In this document: in pieces, positions 1 through 5,560 of the stretch
How the letters are laid out: every line of letters begins with the position of its first letter
Position numbering within the stretch: position 1 is the stretch's first letter
Assembly: GCA_023429855.1 (NCBI GenBank)
Contig: JAEZDB010000491.1
Coordinates: 1 to 11,535, forward strand
Direction of reading: 5' to 3'
Origin: Actinomycetes bacterium
Lineage (GTDB): Bacteria > Actinomycetota > Thermoleophilia > Solirubrobacterales > Solirubrobacteraceae
DNA length: 11,535 bases
Program-made: the position numbers and the translations under genes
The notes under the pieces: model-generated
What the model saw: only the letters and a program-made list of their open reading frames with translations
The model's database searches: none
Told to the model about the DNA's origin: nothing

Positions 1-16
1 GCCCGCTTCGGCGGGC
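1..16. terminator. Terminator-like hairpin at the window edge
   Basis: A perfect 6-bp GCCCGC/GCGGGC stem (1-6 with 11-16) closes a TTCG tetraloop. This is the usual look of an intrinsic terminator in high-GC actinobacteria. The tail on the + strand is poor in T (ccgtcgtcgttt). It most likely ends a gene lying to the left of the window. The hairpin is symmetric, so the strand served cannot be decided. Confidence 0.6.
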
Positions 17-45
17 CCGTCGTCGTTTCGGACCTCGGTGTCCAG

Positions 46-68
46 ATACCAATTTGGCAAATTGGTAT
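46..68. promoter_or_regulatory. Perfect 23-bp dyad, probable repressor/activator operator
   Basis: The arms ATACCAATTTG (46-56) and CAAATTGGTAT (58-68) are exact reverse complements around a single central G. The element is clearly AT-rich in a very GC-rich setting. A one-base loop is too tight for an RNA hairpin, so a dimeric DNA-binding protein is the natural explanation. It ends one base before a TTGACT -35-like hexamer and lies about 120 bp upstream of the start of the secreted TIG-domain protein. I cannot name the regulator family from the sequence. Confidence 0.65.
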
Positions 69-96
69 TTGACTTTCGCGCAACGCTGGGTAAGGG
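69..96 (+). promoter_or_regulatory. Probable sigma-70-type promoter for the secreted protein gene
   Basis: TTGACT (69-74) matches the -35 consensus at five of six positions. It is followed after 16 bp by TAAGGG (91-96), a weak -10. Transcription would start near 103, giving a leader of about 85 nt before the ATG at 189. The 23-bp dyad directly abuts the -35 box, so a bound protein would touch RNA polymerase. Confidence 0.4.
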
Positions 97-188
97 TGGA
101 CGAACCGTTTCGTGCAGCACGGGCGTCGAGTTCCGTCGACCCTCGTGCGCCACCAGCGGACCTGTCCCACCCGTTCCCCGAGGGCCCG

Positions 189-1088
189 ATGTCTCACCTC
201 AACCGCGCGGCACGCCGCGCAGCTTCGTCGATCGCGATCGGCGGAATGCTCGCCGCCCCCGCCATGGCCGGCGCCGCCGGCTCGCAGCCGGTCGACGTGA
301 CCGCCCAGCTCACGTGCGACGGCGCCCTCGCCGGGCAGCCAACGAGCGTTCGCGTCGAAGGCACCGTGCCCGCATCGACCCGACAGGGCGAATTCCTCGA
401 TCCGACGAACCTGGCGCTCACCGTCCAGCATTCGCGTGGCACCGCGACGACCCACGGGTCGGCGCCGTTCAGGTACGTCGCCGGCCTCAACCGGGTCACG
501 ATGCAGGCGTCCGGCGGTGAAGGCGGCGACCTCTTCGTCGGCGGAAGCACCAACACCGTCACGGCGCTCGGCGCAGAGCGCTGGGAGGTGGAGACCGCGC
601 TGAACCCCGACACCGGACTGTTCGTCGGCGGCACGCAGCCCGTCAAGCTCGCGCTCACGGCCACGTCGATCGAATTCACGATCGCGAATCCGGTCCTGCT
701 GCTGACCGAGCAAGTGCCGACCACTTCGAGCTCCTGCACCGTCGACGGCAGCGCCGTCGCCTTGGCCACGATCGCCAACGCCGGCGCAGCCCCCGCCGGC
801 CCGCCGACCGTCGCCGTCTCGTCGGCGACCGAGACCGAGGGCATCAACAGCTTCGACGGCGGCCTCCTCTACCTGCGCGGCACCAACCTCAAGGGCGTGC
901 GCACGATCAAGTTCGGCCCGCACACAGTGCGCGTCGTGCTCAACACCGGCAGCACGATCTACGCGCTCGTGCCGCCGCTCGACGAGTTCGGCACCTGGCC
1001 GGTCACGGTAAGCCGCGCCGACGGCACCACGTCGGCCGTCGACCCTGGCGTGACGGTCACGATCTACGAGGGCGGGTTCGGCGACTAG
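189..1088 (+). CDS. Secreted beta-rich protein with C-terminal IPT/TIG-like domain
   Basis: A 299-residue protein of unknown function, probably exported. The start at 189 is chosen because a GAGGG ribosome-binding site (180-184) precedes it. It also opens a clean signal peptide: basic MSHLNRAARR, a hydrophobic run ASSIAIGGMLAAPAMA, and a likely signal peptidase I cut around residues 27-30. The open frame extends upstream to a TTG at 54, but that part would cross the promoter and the dyad. Mature residues 35-185 are rich in Thr, Val and Gly, with just two cysteines (C43 and C183) that could form one disulfide. Residues 205-293 look like an IPT/TIG immunoglobulin-like fold: a P-x-V start, GGLLYLRGTNLKGVRTIKFG, a VPP turn and a final VTVS-x-ADG strand. 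There is no sortase signal, lipobox or C-terminal membrane anchor, so it is either free or held by non-covalent contacts. It looks monocistronic, with a strong hairpin downstream. A wall, adhesion or glycan-binding role is only inferred from the fold. Confidence 0.8.
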   Translation: MSHLNRAARRAASSIAIGGMLAAPAMAGAAGSQPVDVTAQLTCDGALAGQPTSVRVEGTVPASTRQGEFLDPTNLALTVQHSRGTATTHGSAPFRYVAGLNRVTMQASGGEGGDLFVGGSTNTVTALGAERWEVETALNPDTGLFVGGTQPVKLALTATSIEFTIANPVLLLTEQVPTTSSSCTVDGSAVALATIANAGAAPAGPPTVAVSSATETEGINSFDGGLLYLRGTNLKGVRTIKFGPHTVRVVLNTGSTIYALVPPLDEFGTWPVTVSRADGTTSAVDPGVTVTIYEGGFGD

Positions 1089-1130
1089 CCCGTCGCCCAC
1101 GGGTGTCCGATGGCGCCCGCGGTGACCGCC

Positions 1131-1159
1131 CGCGCCCAGGACGCTGCGACCTGGGCGCG
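1131..1159 (+). terminator. Strong hairpin, probable terminator of the secreted protein gene
   Basis: A perfect 10-bp stem, CGCGCCCAGG (1131-1140) with CCTGGGCGCG (1150-1159), closes a 9-nt loop. It lies 42 nt after the stop codon. The following sequence is C-rich (accccctcccctgttt) rather than a T tract, which is common for terminators in high-GC actinobacteria. Confidence 0.5.
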
Positions 1160-1177
1160 ACCCCCTCCCCTGTTTGG

Positions 1178-1193
1178 TGTGACGGTAGTCACA
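1178..1193. promoter_or_regulatory. CRP/GlxR-type cAMP-receptor protein site
   Basis: The sequence TGTGAC-GGTA-GTCACA is a perfect inverted repeat and fits the TGTGA-N6-TCACA consensus of CRP and actinobacterial GlxR proteins exactly. It sits 37 bp upstream of the GTG of the DUF485-actP operon. In E. coli the orthologous acs-yjcH-actP operon is under CRP control, and in corynebacteria GlxR controls acetate metabolism, so function and site agree. The centre (1185.5) is too close to the start codon for a standard class II activator position unless the leader is almost absent. Repression, or an unusual geometry, is therefore possible. Confidence 0.7.
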
Positions 1194-1230
1194 ATCGCGG
1201 TGTACCCCACGCCGCCGCAGAGGAGGCATC

Positions 1231-1575
1231 GTGAGAGGCCCATCGGACACCCCCGTCGCGGAGTACGCGGCGATCCAGGCCACGCCTGAGTTTCAGGAGC
1301 TGCGGTCGCGGTACCGCCGTTTCGTGTTCCCCGTCACCGGTGGAGCGCTCGCGTTCTACTTCACGTACGTGCTGTGCGCGGCCTACGCCCCAGGCTTCAT
1401 GAGCGAGCAGATCGCCGGGAGCATCAACGTCGGCCTCGTCTTCGGGCTGCTGCAGTTCGTGATGGTCTTCGCCGTCACCACGTTCTACGTGCGGTTCGCC
1501 CGCAGCGTCCTCGATCCCCGCGCCGACGCCATTCGCCAGGCGCACCACCAGCTCGACGTGGAGGCGCAGTCATGA
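1231..1575 (+). CDS. yjcH: DUF485 family small membrane protein (YjcH-like), partner of ActP
   Basis: A 114-residue inner-membrane protein of the DUF485 family, the usual companion of acetate/monocarboxylate symporters. It is taken to assist the symporter; its exact role is not established. The GTG start at 1231 is set by a near-perfect AGAGGAGG ribosome-binding site (1219-1226). Residues 17-31 (QATPEFQELRSRYRR) are the typical charged N-terminal segment. Two membrane helices follow, about 33-52 and 64-88, separated by the conserved APGF..Q..G.INVG loop, and the protein ends with the family's LDPRAD segment. The stop overlaps the actP start (ATGA, 1572-1575), so translation is probably coupled. 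A CRP/GlxR-type site lies just upstream. Length and layout are normal for the family. Confidence 0.9.
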   Translation: MRGPSDTPVAEYAAIQATPEFQELRSRYRRFVFPVTGGALAFYFTYVLCAAYAPGFMSEQIAGSINVGLVFGLLQFVMVFAVTTFYVRFARSVLDPRADAIRQAHHQLDVEAQS

Positions 1576-3188
1576 GCGCGCCCGGCGCCATCGGGCTGCC
1601 GGTCGCCGCGTCCGACAGCACCGGCAGCCCGGCGCTCAACATCGCGATCTTCGCGGCGTTCGTCTGCGTGACGCTGTTCTTCGTGATCCGCGCCAGCCGG
1701 ACCAACACCAACGCGGCGCAGATGTACACCGGCGGCGCGGCGTTCAGCGGTCGCCAGAACGGCATCGCGATCTCCGGCGACTACCTGTCGGCCGCGTCGT
1801 TCCTCGGCATCGCCGGCGCCATCGCGATCTACGGCTACGACGGCTTCCTCTATTCGATCGGGTTCCTCGTCGCCTGGCTCGTGGCGCTGCTGCTCGTCGC
1901 GGAGCTGCTGCGCAACACCGGCCGGTTCACGATGGCCGACGTGCTGTCGTTCCGGATGCAGGAGCGGCCGGTCCGGATGGCCGCGGCGATCTCGACCCTC
2001 GCCGTCTCGTTCTTCTACCTGCTCGCGCAGATGGCCGGCGCCGGCGGACTGGTCGCGCTGCTGCTCGACATCAACAGCTCCGGCGGCCAGGCCCTCGTGA
2101 TCGCCGTGGTCGGCGCGCTGATGGTCGCCTACGTGCTGATCGGCGGTATGAAGGGCACCACCTACGTGCAGATCATCAAGGCCGCGCTGCTCATCGCCGG
2201 CGCGACGCTCATGACGGTCTGGGTCCTGGCGAAGCAGGGCTTCGACCTGTCGGGACTCCTCAGCGATGGCGCCGCCGCCGGCGCTTCGCTGGATCCCGGC
2301 AAGCAGTACGGGCTGAGCGGGACGACGAAGCTCGACTTCGTGTCGCTGTCAATCGCGCTCGTGCTCGGCACGGCCGGCCTGCCGCACATCCTCATGCGCT
2401 TCTACACCGTGCCGACGGCGACCGAAGCCCGCCGCTCGGTCGTGTGGGCGATCTGGCTGATCGGCCTCTTCTACCTGCTCACCCTCGTGCTGGGCTACGG
2501 CGCCGCGGCGCTCGTCGGCTCGGAGACGATCCTCGCGTCGCCCGGCGCCGCGAACTCGGCGGCGCCCTTGCTGGCCTACGAGCTCGGCGGGACGCTGCTG
2601 CTCGGGGTGATCTCGGCGGTGGCGTTTGCGACGATCCTGGCCGTCGTCGCGGGGCTCACCATCACGGCGTCGGCGTCGTTCGCGCACGACATCTACGCGA
2701 GCGTGATCCACCGCGGCAACCCGCCGGAGGGCGCTGAGGTCAAGGTCGCCCGGCGCGCCGCCGTGGTGATCGGCGCCGTCGCGATCGCGGGCGGCATCGC
2801 GGCCAACGGCCAGAACGTCGCGTTCCTCGTGGCACTCGCCTTCGCCGTGGCCGCGTCGGCCAACCTGCCGACGCTGCTCTACTCGCTGTTTTGGAAGCGC
2901 TTCAACACGCGCGGCTGCCTCTGGAGCATCTACGGCGGCCTCGCGATCTCGCTCGTGCTGATCGTCTTCTCGCCCGCCGTCTCCGGCACGGAGACGTCGA
3001 TGTTCGCGAACAGCGACTGGTCGTGGTTCCCGCTCCGCAACCCCGGCCTCGTGTCGATCCCGGCGTCGTTCCTGCTCGGCTTCATCGGCACGATCACGAG
3101 CAAGGAGCACCTCGAGGCCAAGGCGTCGGAGATGGAGGTCCGTTCGCTCACCGGCATCGGGGCGCACACGGAGGTCGCGCAGCACTAG
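1572..3188 (+). CDS. actP: Cation/acetate (monocarboxylate) symporter, ActP/MctC-like sodium:solute symporter
   Basis: A 538-residue transporter of the sodium:solute symporter family. It closely resembles E. coli ActP, which takes up acetate and glycolate, and corynebacterial MctC, which takes up pyruvate, acetate and propionate. It should act in the cytoplasmic membrane, driven by Na+ or H+. Diagnostic stretches are RQNGIAISGDYLSAASFLGI (61-80), GYDGFLYSIGF (88-98), QMAGAGGL (153-160), LGTAGLPHILMRFYTV (265-280) and SAVAFATILAVVAGLT (348-363), with an ActP-type tail ending SLTGIGAHTEVAQH. The ATG at 1572 lies in the overlap with the DUF485 stop; the open frame runs further upstream but only through the DUF485 gene. 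The length is within ten or so residues of E. coli ActP, and no break is visible. The exact monocarboxylate cannot be read from the sequence. No acs gene is in view. Confidence 0.92.
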   Translation: MSAPGAIGLPVAASDSTGSPALNIAIFAAFVCVTLFFVIRASRTNTNAAQMYTGGAAFSGRQNGIAISGDYLSAASFLGIAGAIAIYGYDGFLYSIGFLVAWLVALLLVAELLRNTGRFTMADVLSFRMQERPVRMAAAISTLAVSFFYLLAQMAGAGGLVALLLDINSSGGQALVIAVVGALMVAYVLIGGMKGTTYVQIIKAALLIAGATLMTVWVLAKQGFDLSGLLSDGAAAGASLDPGKQYGLSGTTKLDFVSLSIALVLGTAGLPHILMRFYTVPTATEARRSVVWAIWLIGLFYLLTLVLGYGAAALVGSETILASPGAANSAAPLLAYELGGTLLLGVISAVAFATILAVVAGLTITASASFAHDIYASVIHRGNPPEGAEVKVARRAAVVIGAVAIAGGIAANGQNVAFLVALAFAVAASANLPTLLYSLFWKRFNTRGCLWSIYGGLAISLVLIVFSPAVSGTETSMFANSDWSWFPLRNPGLVSIPASFLLGFIGTITSKEHLEAKASEMEVRSLTGIGAHTEVAQH

Positions 3189-3189
3189 G

Positions 3190-3225
3190 CCCGGCAGGCC
3201 GGGACGGCGTGCGCTTCGCGCGCCG
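3190..3225 (+). terminator. Tandem hairpins after actP, probable terminator
   Basis: Two hairpins follow the actP stop directly. The first is CCCGG (3190-3194) with CCGGG (3199-3203). The second is a 9-bp stem with one G.U pair, CGGCGTGCG (3205-3213) with CGCGCGCCG (3217-3225). There is no T tract. They separate actP from the ABC-F leader. Confidence 0.5.
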
Positions 3226-3244
3226 ACCACCTCGTCCAATCCGC

Positions 3245-3273
3245 TCGACGCCCGTGACGACCGCTGCTACGGT
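3245..3273 (+). promoter_or_regulatory. Probable promoter of the ABC-F leader transcript
   Basis: A TCGACG -35-like box (3245-3250) and a TACGGT -10 box (3268-3273) are separated by exactly 17 bp. TACGGT fits the actinobacterial TANNNT pattern. Transcription would start near 3280, just before the ATG of the 8-codon ORF at 3284. That makes the small ORF nearly leaderless and leaves about 120 nt of leader before the ABC-F start. Confidence 0.45.
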
Positions 3274-3283
3274 CAATGACGCG

Positions 3284-3310
3284 ATGAGCAGCTTGCACTA
3301 CTTCGTCTAG
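3284..3310 (+). CDS. Candidate 8-codon leader peptide (MSSLHYFV) upstream of ABC-F
   Basis: ATG AGC AGC TTG CAC TAC TTC GTC TAG encodes an 8-residue peptide with a hydrophobic/aromatic C-terminus. There is no Shine-Dalgarno sequence. The predicted promoter would place the transcript start 3-5 nt upstream, so leaderless initiation is plausible; actinobacteria do this often. The stop lies 90 nt before the ABC-F ATG, with a folded RNA element between. Many ribosome-protection ABC-F and erm genes are switched on when a drug stalls ribosomes on such a short leader ORF. The role here is inferred from position; a chance 8-codon ORF cannot be excluded. Confidence 0.4.
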   Translation: MSSLHYFV

Positions 3311-3314
3311 CCCG

Positions 3315-3375
3315 CGGTTCCCACGAGCCCTGCCTTGGTCGCGCCGATGCGCGCCCGGCGGCCGTGGTCGAACCG
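3315..3375 (+). promoter_or_regulatory. Folded leader element, possible attenuator of the ABC-F gene
   Basis: CGGTTCCCACG (3315-3325) pairs with CGTGG and GAACCG (3363-3367 and 3370-3375), giving 11 bp with a two-base UC bulge. A second hairpin is nested inside: CGCGC (3340-3344) with GCGCG (3349-3353), a CGAT loop and two more pairs beyond a mismatch. The element starts 4 nt after the leader-ORF stop, so a ribosome stalled there would cover its 5' arm. A pyrimidine run (cacttctctct) follows, which could serve as a weak terminator tail. The ABC-F ribosome-binding site GAAGGA (3390-3395) lies outside the stem. Confidence 0.35.
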
Positions 3376-3400
3376 GCACTTCTCTCTGCGAAGGACTTGT

Positions 3401-5089
3401 ATGTCTGCTTCTACTGCCGACGGCGCACGCCGTCACACCCGCCTGGGCGCTGTCTCGGGCACTCCGATCACCACCTCCACGCACCTGGTCGCGACTGGCC
3501 TGCGCAAGAGCTTCGGCAGCGGCGTCGTGCTCGACGACGTGTCGCTGGCTGCGGCCGCTGGCGACCGGCTCGCCGTGATCGGCGACAACGGCTGCGGCAA
3601 GAGCACGCTGCTGCGGATCCTCGCCGGGCAGCTTGCGGCTGACGCGGGGACGGTCAACTGCACGACCACGCGCTCGCTGGTCGAGCAAGAGCTGCACGCC
3701 GCACCAGACGCGACGGTGCAGTCGCTGCTCGATGCGACGCTTGCGCAGGCCACGGCGGCGATCGACGAGCTGTCGCGCGCGTCGGCGGCTCTGGCCGATG
3801 GCGGGCCCGACGCGACGGAGGCGTACGAGCTGGCGCTCGCGGTCGTCGACGACCTCGATGCGTGGGACGCCGAGCGCCGGCTCGAAGGCGACCTCGACCG
3901 GTTCTCGGCCGAGCTGCCGCGCGAGCATCGGCTCGCCTCGCTCTCGCCTGGTCAGCGCTACCGGCTGCGGCTCGCCTGCGCCCTGCATCATCCAGGTGGC
4001 GCGGTGCTGCTCGACGAGCCGAGCAACCACCTCGACGACGAAGCGCTCGACCGCCTCGCCGCGCGGCTGCTGGGGCACCCGGGAGTGGTCGTCCTCGTGA
4101 CGCACGACCGCTGGCTGCTGGACGCCGTCGCGACGAAGATGCTCGACCTCGACCCGTCGGAAGGCGGCGGCGCGTCGCTGTTCGGCGGGACGTTCGCCGA
4201 GTTCCGCAAGGCCAGAGCCCATGCCATGGAACGCTGGCGAGAGCAGTACGCCGCGAGCCTCGATGCCGAGGAGCGATTGCGCGCTGAACTCGCGGCCGCC
4301 CAGGAGCGGGCGCCCGATGCGTGGCGGCCCGAGAAGGGGTCAAGCAAGCACGGGCGCGCGAGCCGGATCTCGAGCGCGGTGCGCGAGGTGCGGAGGCGGT
4401 TGGACGACGCGGTCGCGCAGCGGCCGAGCGAGCCGCCGGCGCCGCTCCACTTCGACCTGCCCGACATCGGCAAGGTCGCCAAGGGGCCGCTGCTGACCGC
4501 CGACCACCTGCGACTCGACGGCCGCACCACGCAGCCGCCGGCGGAAACGCCGTTGCAGCTGATGGCTGGCGGTCGGTTGCGGGTCGCGGGGCCCAACGGC
4601 GCCGGCAAGTCGAGCCTGCTTGCGCTGCTCGCGGGGGCGGTCTCGCCCAACGGCGGCTACGTGCAGCACTCGCCCGACGCCTCGGTCGGCTGGCTGCACC
4701 AAGAGGATGAGCTCGACCCGGCGCTCACGGCGCTCGACGTGCTCGCGCCCGTGGTCGCCGTTCGCGACGGCCGGACCGCATCTGCGTTCGACCCGCTCGA
4801 GGCGATCGACGCGGTACGGGCGACTGGCCTGCTGCGCGACGCCGACCTCGTGCGGCCGATCGGGCAGCTCTCGGTCGGGCAGCGCCGGCGCGTCGACCTC
4901 GCACGGATCGTGCTGAGCCGCCCATCGGTCCTGCTCCTCGACGAGCCGACAAACCACCTGTCGGTCACGCTCGTCGACGAGCTGACCGAGGCGCTCGTCG
5001 CGACGCCCGCGGCGGTGGTCCTGGTCACGCATGACCGCACGCTGCTCGCGCGCGTGGCCGACTGGCCGGTGCTGGCGATGGCGGCATAG
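3401..5089 (+). CDS. ABC-F family ATPase, antibiotic-resistance (ribosome protection) type
   Basis: A 562-residue soluble protein with two ABC ATPase domains and no membrane segment, as in ABC-F translation factors. Domain 1 has Walker A GDNGCGKST (61-69), signature LSPGQ (181-185), Walker B AVLLDE (201-206, E206) and switch H235. Domain 2 has Walker A GPNGAGKSS (397-405), signature LSVGQ (490-494), Walker B LLLDE (511-515, E515) and switch H544. Both catalytic glutamates are present. The linker, about 266-350, is long, charged and helical (RKARAHAMERWREQYA... SKHGRASRISSAVREVRRRL). This is the part that reaches the ribosomal P-site tRNA and peptidyl-transferase centre in resistance proteins such as TlrC, OleB and Vga. 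The LSVGQRRR second signature also recalls the OleB/TlrC group. I start it at 3401 because GAAGGA (3390-3395) lies 5 nt upstream; the frame is open back to 3335. It is monocistronic and carries a regulatory-looking leader. The drug affected cannot be read from sequence, and a housekeeping role remains possible. Confidence 0.88.
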   Translation: MSASTADGARRHTRLGAVSGTPITTSTHLVATGLRKSFGSGVVLDDVSLAAAAGDRLAVIGDNGCGKSTLLRILAGQLAADAGTVNCTTTRSLVEQELHAAPDATVQSLLDATLAQATAAIDELSRASAALADGGPDATEAYELALAVVDDLDAWDAERRLEGDLDRFSAELPREHRLASLSPGQRYRLRLACALHHPGGAVLLDEPSNHLDDEALDRLAARLLGHPGVVVLVTHDRWLLDAVATKMLDLDPSEGGGASLFGGTFAEFRKARAHAMERWREQYAASLDAEERLRAELAAAQERAPDAWRPEKGSSKHGRASRISSAVREVRRRLDDAVAQRPSEPPAPLHFDLPDIGKVAKGPLLTADHLRLDGRTTQPPAETPLQLMAGGRLRVAGPNGAGKSSLLALLAGAVSPNGGYVQHSPDASVGWLHQEDELDPALTALDVLAPVVAVRDGRTASAFDPLEAIDAVRATGLLRDADLVRPIGQLSVGQRRRVDLARIVLSRPSVLLLDEPTNHLSVTLVDELTEALVATPAAVVLVTHDRTLLARVADWPVLAMAA

Positions 5090-5096
5090 GCGACCT

Positions 5097-5120
5097 GCCG
5101 CCCAGCCGCGCCTGGGCGGC
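5097..5120 (+). terminator. Hairpin after ABC-F, probable terminator
   Basis: A perfect 9-bp stem, GCCGCCCAG (5097-5105) with CTGGGCGGC (5112-5120), closes a CCGCGC loop 7 nt after the ABC-F stop. The downstream sequence (cccgtaggcttt) lacks a clear T tract and already contains the next -10 box. Confidence 0.6.
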
Positions 5121-5124
5121 CCCG

Positions 5125-5130
5125 TAGGCT
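5125..5130 (+). promoter_or_regulatory. -10 box TAGGCT for a leaderless transcript
   Basis: TAGGCT fits TANNNT and is followed by exactly 7 nt (ttggcgc) and then ATG at 5138. Transcription would therefore start on or next to the ATG, the standard leaderless arrangement in actinobacteria. No Shine-Dalgarno sequence is present, which agrees with this. It suggests that the ORF at 5138 was, or still is, an expressed gene. Confidence 0.5.
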
Positions 5131-5137
5131 TTGGCGC

Positions 5138-5374
5138 ATGCGCCTCTTCACCTGCGGGGTCGGCCCGGTGGCCGGGTCTTTCCCGCTGCTGCGCCACCCC
5201 TGCGGCGTCGCCGCCGACGCCCTCAAACGGGCCGGCTACGCGTTCGAGGTCGAGAAGGTGAAGGGGTTCAAGAAGCCCGGCGCCGAGCGCCGCCTAAAGG
5301 GAAGCGCCCCCGCCCCGCGTGGTGCGGGACGGCGGCGCTTGCAGAGGAGGGAGGGGGATTCGAACCCCCGGTAG
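5138..5374 (+). pseudogene. Glutaredoxin/GST N-domain-like ORF, apparently truncated at the tRNA terminator
   Basis: The first ~54 residues (MRLFTCGVGP..., RHPCGVAADALKRAGYAFEVEKVKGFKK) look like the start of the small actinobacterial glutaredoxin/GST N-terminal-domain proteins. These run beta1, an HPC-containing alpha1 (H20, P21, C22), then beta2 EVEKV, and are usually about 75-85 residues long. The expected second half (a VP-x-L strand and a GS-x-x-I helix) is missing. From codon 55 (position 5300) the frame runs through the hairpin terminator of the opposing tRNA gene and then antisense through the tRNA itself, where it ends at TAG 5372-5374. That explains the EGDSNPR tail. I read it as the 5' remnant of a gene cut by deletion or recombination beside the tRNA 3' end. 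It keeps a leaderless-type promoter. Family assignment is from memory of the pattern and is tentative. Confidence 0.45.
5302..5340 (-). terminator. Terminator of the tRNA-Ser gene
   Basis: Read on the minus strand, AAGCGCC pairs with GGCGCTT (7 bp). After one G.G mismatch, CCGTCCCGC pairs with GCGGGGCGG (9 bp with one G.U), closing a 5-nt ACCAC loop. The stem is followed by cccttt. On the plus strand the G.U becomes a C.A mismatch, so the structure favours minus-strand transcripts. It lies directly after the tRNA 3' end. Confidence 0.75.
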
Positions 5375-5434
5375 ACGGGTTACGCCTACAACAGTTTTCG
5401 AGACTGCCCCGTTCAGCCACTCCGGCACCCCTCC
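5345..5434 (-). tRNA. tRNA-Ser(CGA)
   Basis: A complete class II tRNA of 90 nt including position 73. The acceptor strand GGAGGGG (5434-5428) pairs with TCCCTCC (5352-5346), with a G7.U66 wobble. T8 and G9 are present. The D-arm is CCG/CGG, and the anticodon stem is GCAGT/ACTGT around loop CTCGAAA, giving anticodon CGA, which reads UCG serine codons. The long variable arm has a 7-bp stem (GTAGGCG with CGTCTAC), typical of serine tRNAs. The T-arm is GGGGG-TTCGAAT-CCCCC. CCA is not encoded. The base at position 73 reads as U and is followed by CUG, where serine tRNAs almost always have G73. The gene lies between its own terminator and a -10-like box on the far side, and beside tadA. Confidence 0.92.
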
Positions 5435-5441
5435 AAGGGTG

Positions 5442-5474
5442 TGCCCCGCAAGGGGCAGGCGAGCGGCTACCTTA
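5442..5474 (-). promoter_or_regulatory. tRNA-Ser promoter -10 box and leader hairpin
   Basis: On the minus strand a TAAGGT -10-like box (5474-5469) lies 34 nt before the tRNA 5' end. I see no good -35 box. Between them TGCCCC (5442-5447) and GGGGCA (5452-5457) form a 6-bp hairpin with a 4-nt loop, ending 7 nt before the mature tRNA. It may aid 5' processing. It could instead act as a plus-strand terminator, where the loop reads GCAA. Confidence 0.35.
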
Positions 5475-5517
5475 GCGGACCGCCGTCACGCTCGGTCTTC
5501 TGGCGGACGGCCTGCGG

Positions 5518-5534
5518 CGGCTGCATTGCAGCCG
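5518..5534 (-). terminator. Hairpin after tadA, possible terminator
   Basis: CGGCTGC (5518-5524) pairs with GCAGCCG (5528-5534), a 7-bp stem with a 3-nt loop, 26 nt beyond the tadA stop. There is no T tract. It separates tadA from the tRNA-Ser promoter. Confidence 0.4.
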
Positions 5535-5560
5535 ACCGTGCGCTGGGCAGGCGGCGCGCC

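Noticed and set aside
54..188. N-terminal extension of the secreted protein from a TTG at 54
   Set aside because: It would translate the operator and promoter, and would bury the signal peptide behind 45 residues. ATG 189 has a ribosome-binding site.
2349..3239. 296-residue open frame on the minus strand across actP
   Set aside because: Its translation is dominated by Arg, Asp, Glu and His with no hydrophobic core or motif. It is the expected antisense shadow of a high-GC gene, and actP on the plus strand is unmistakable.
3185..4222. 345-residue minus-strand open frame across the ABC-F leader and first domain
   Set aside because: Low-complexity Arg-rich sequence, overlapping clear Walker A, signature and Walker B motifs on the other strand.
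5345..5434. Mobile element integrated at tRNA-Ser
   Set aside because: No integrase, excisionase or second copy of the tRNA 3' end is visible in the window. Only the truncated neighbour and U73 hint at past recombination.
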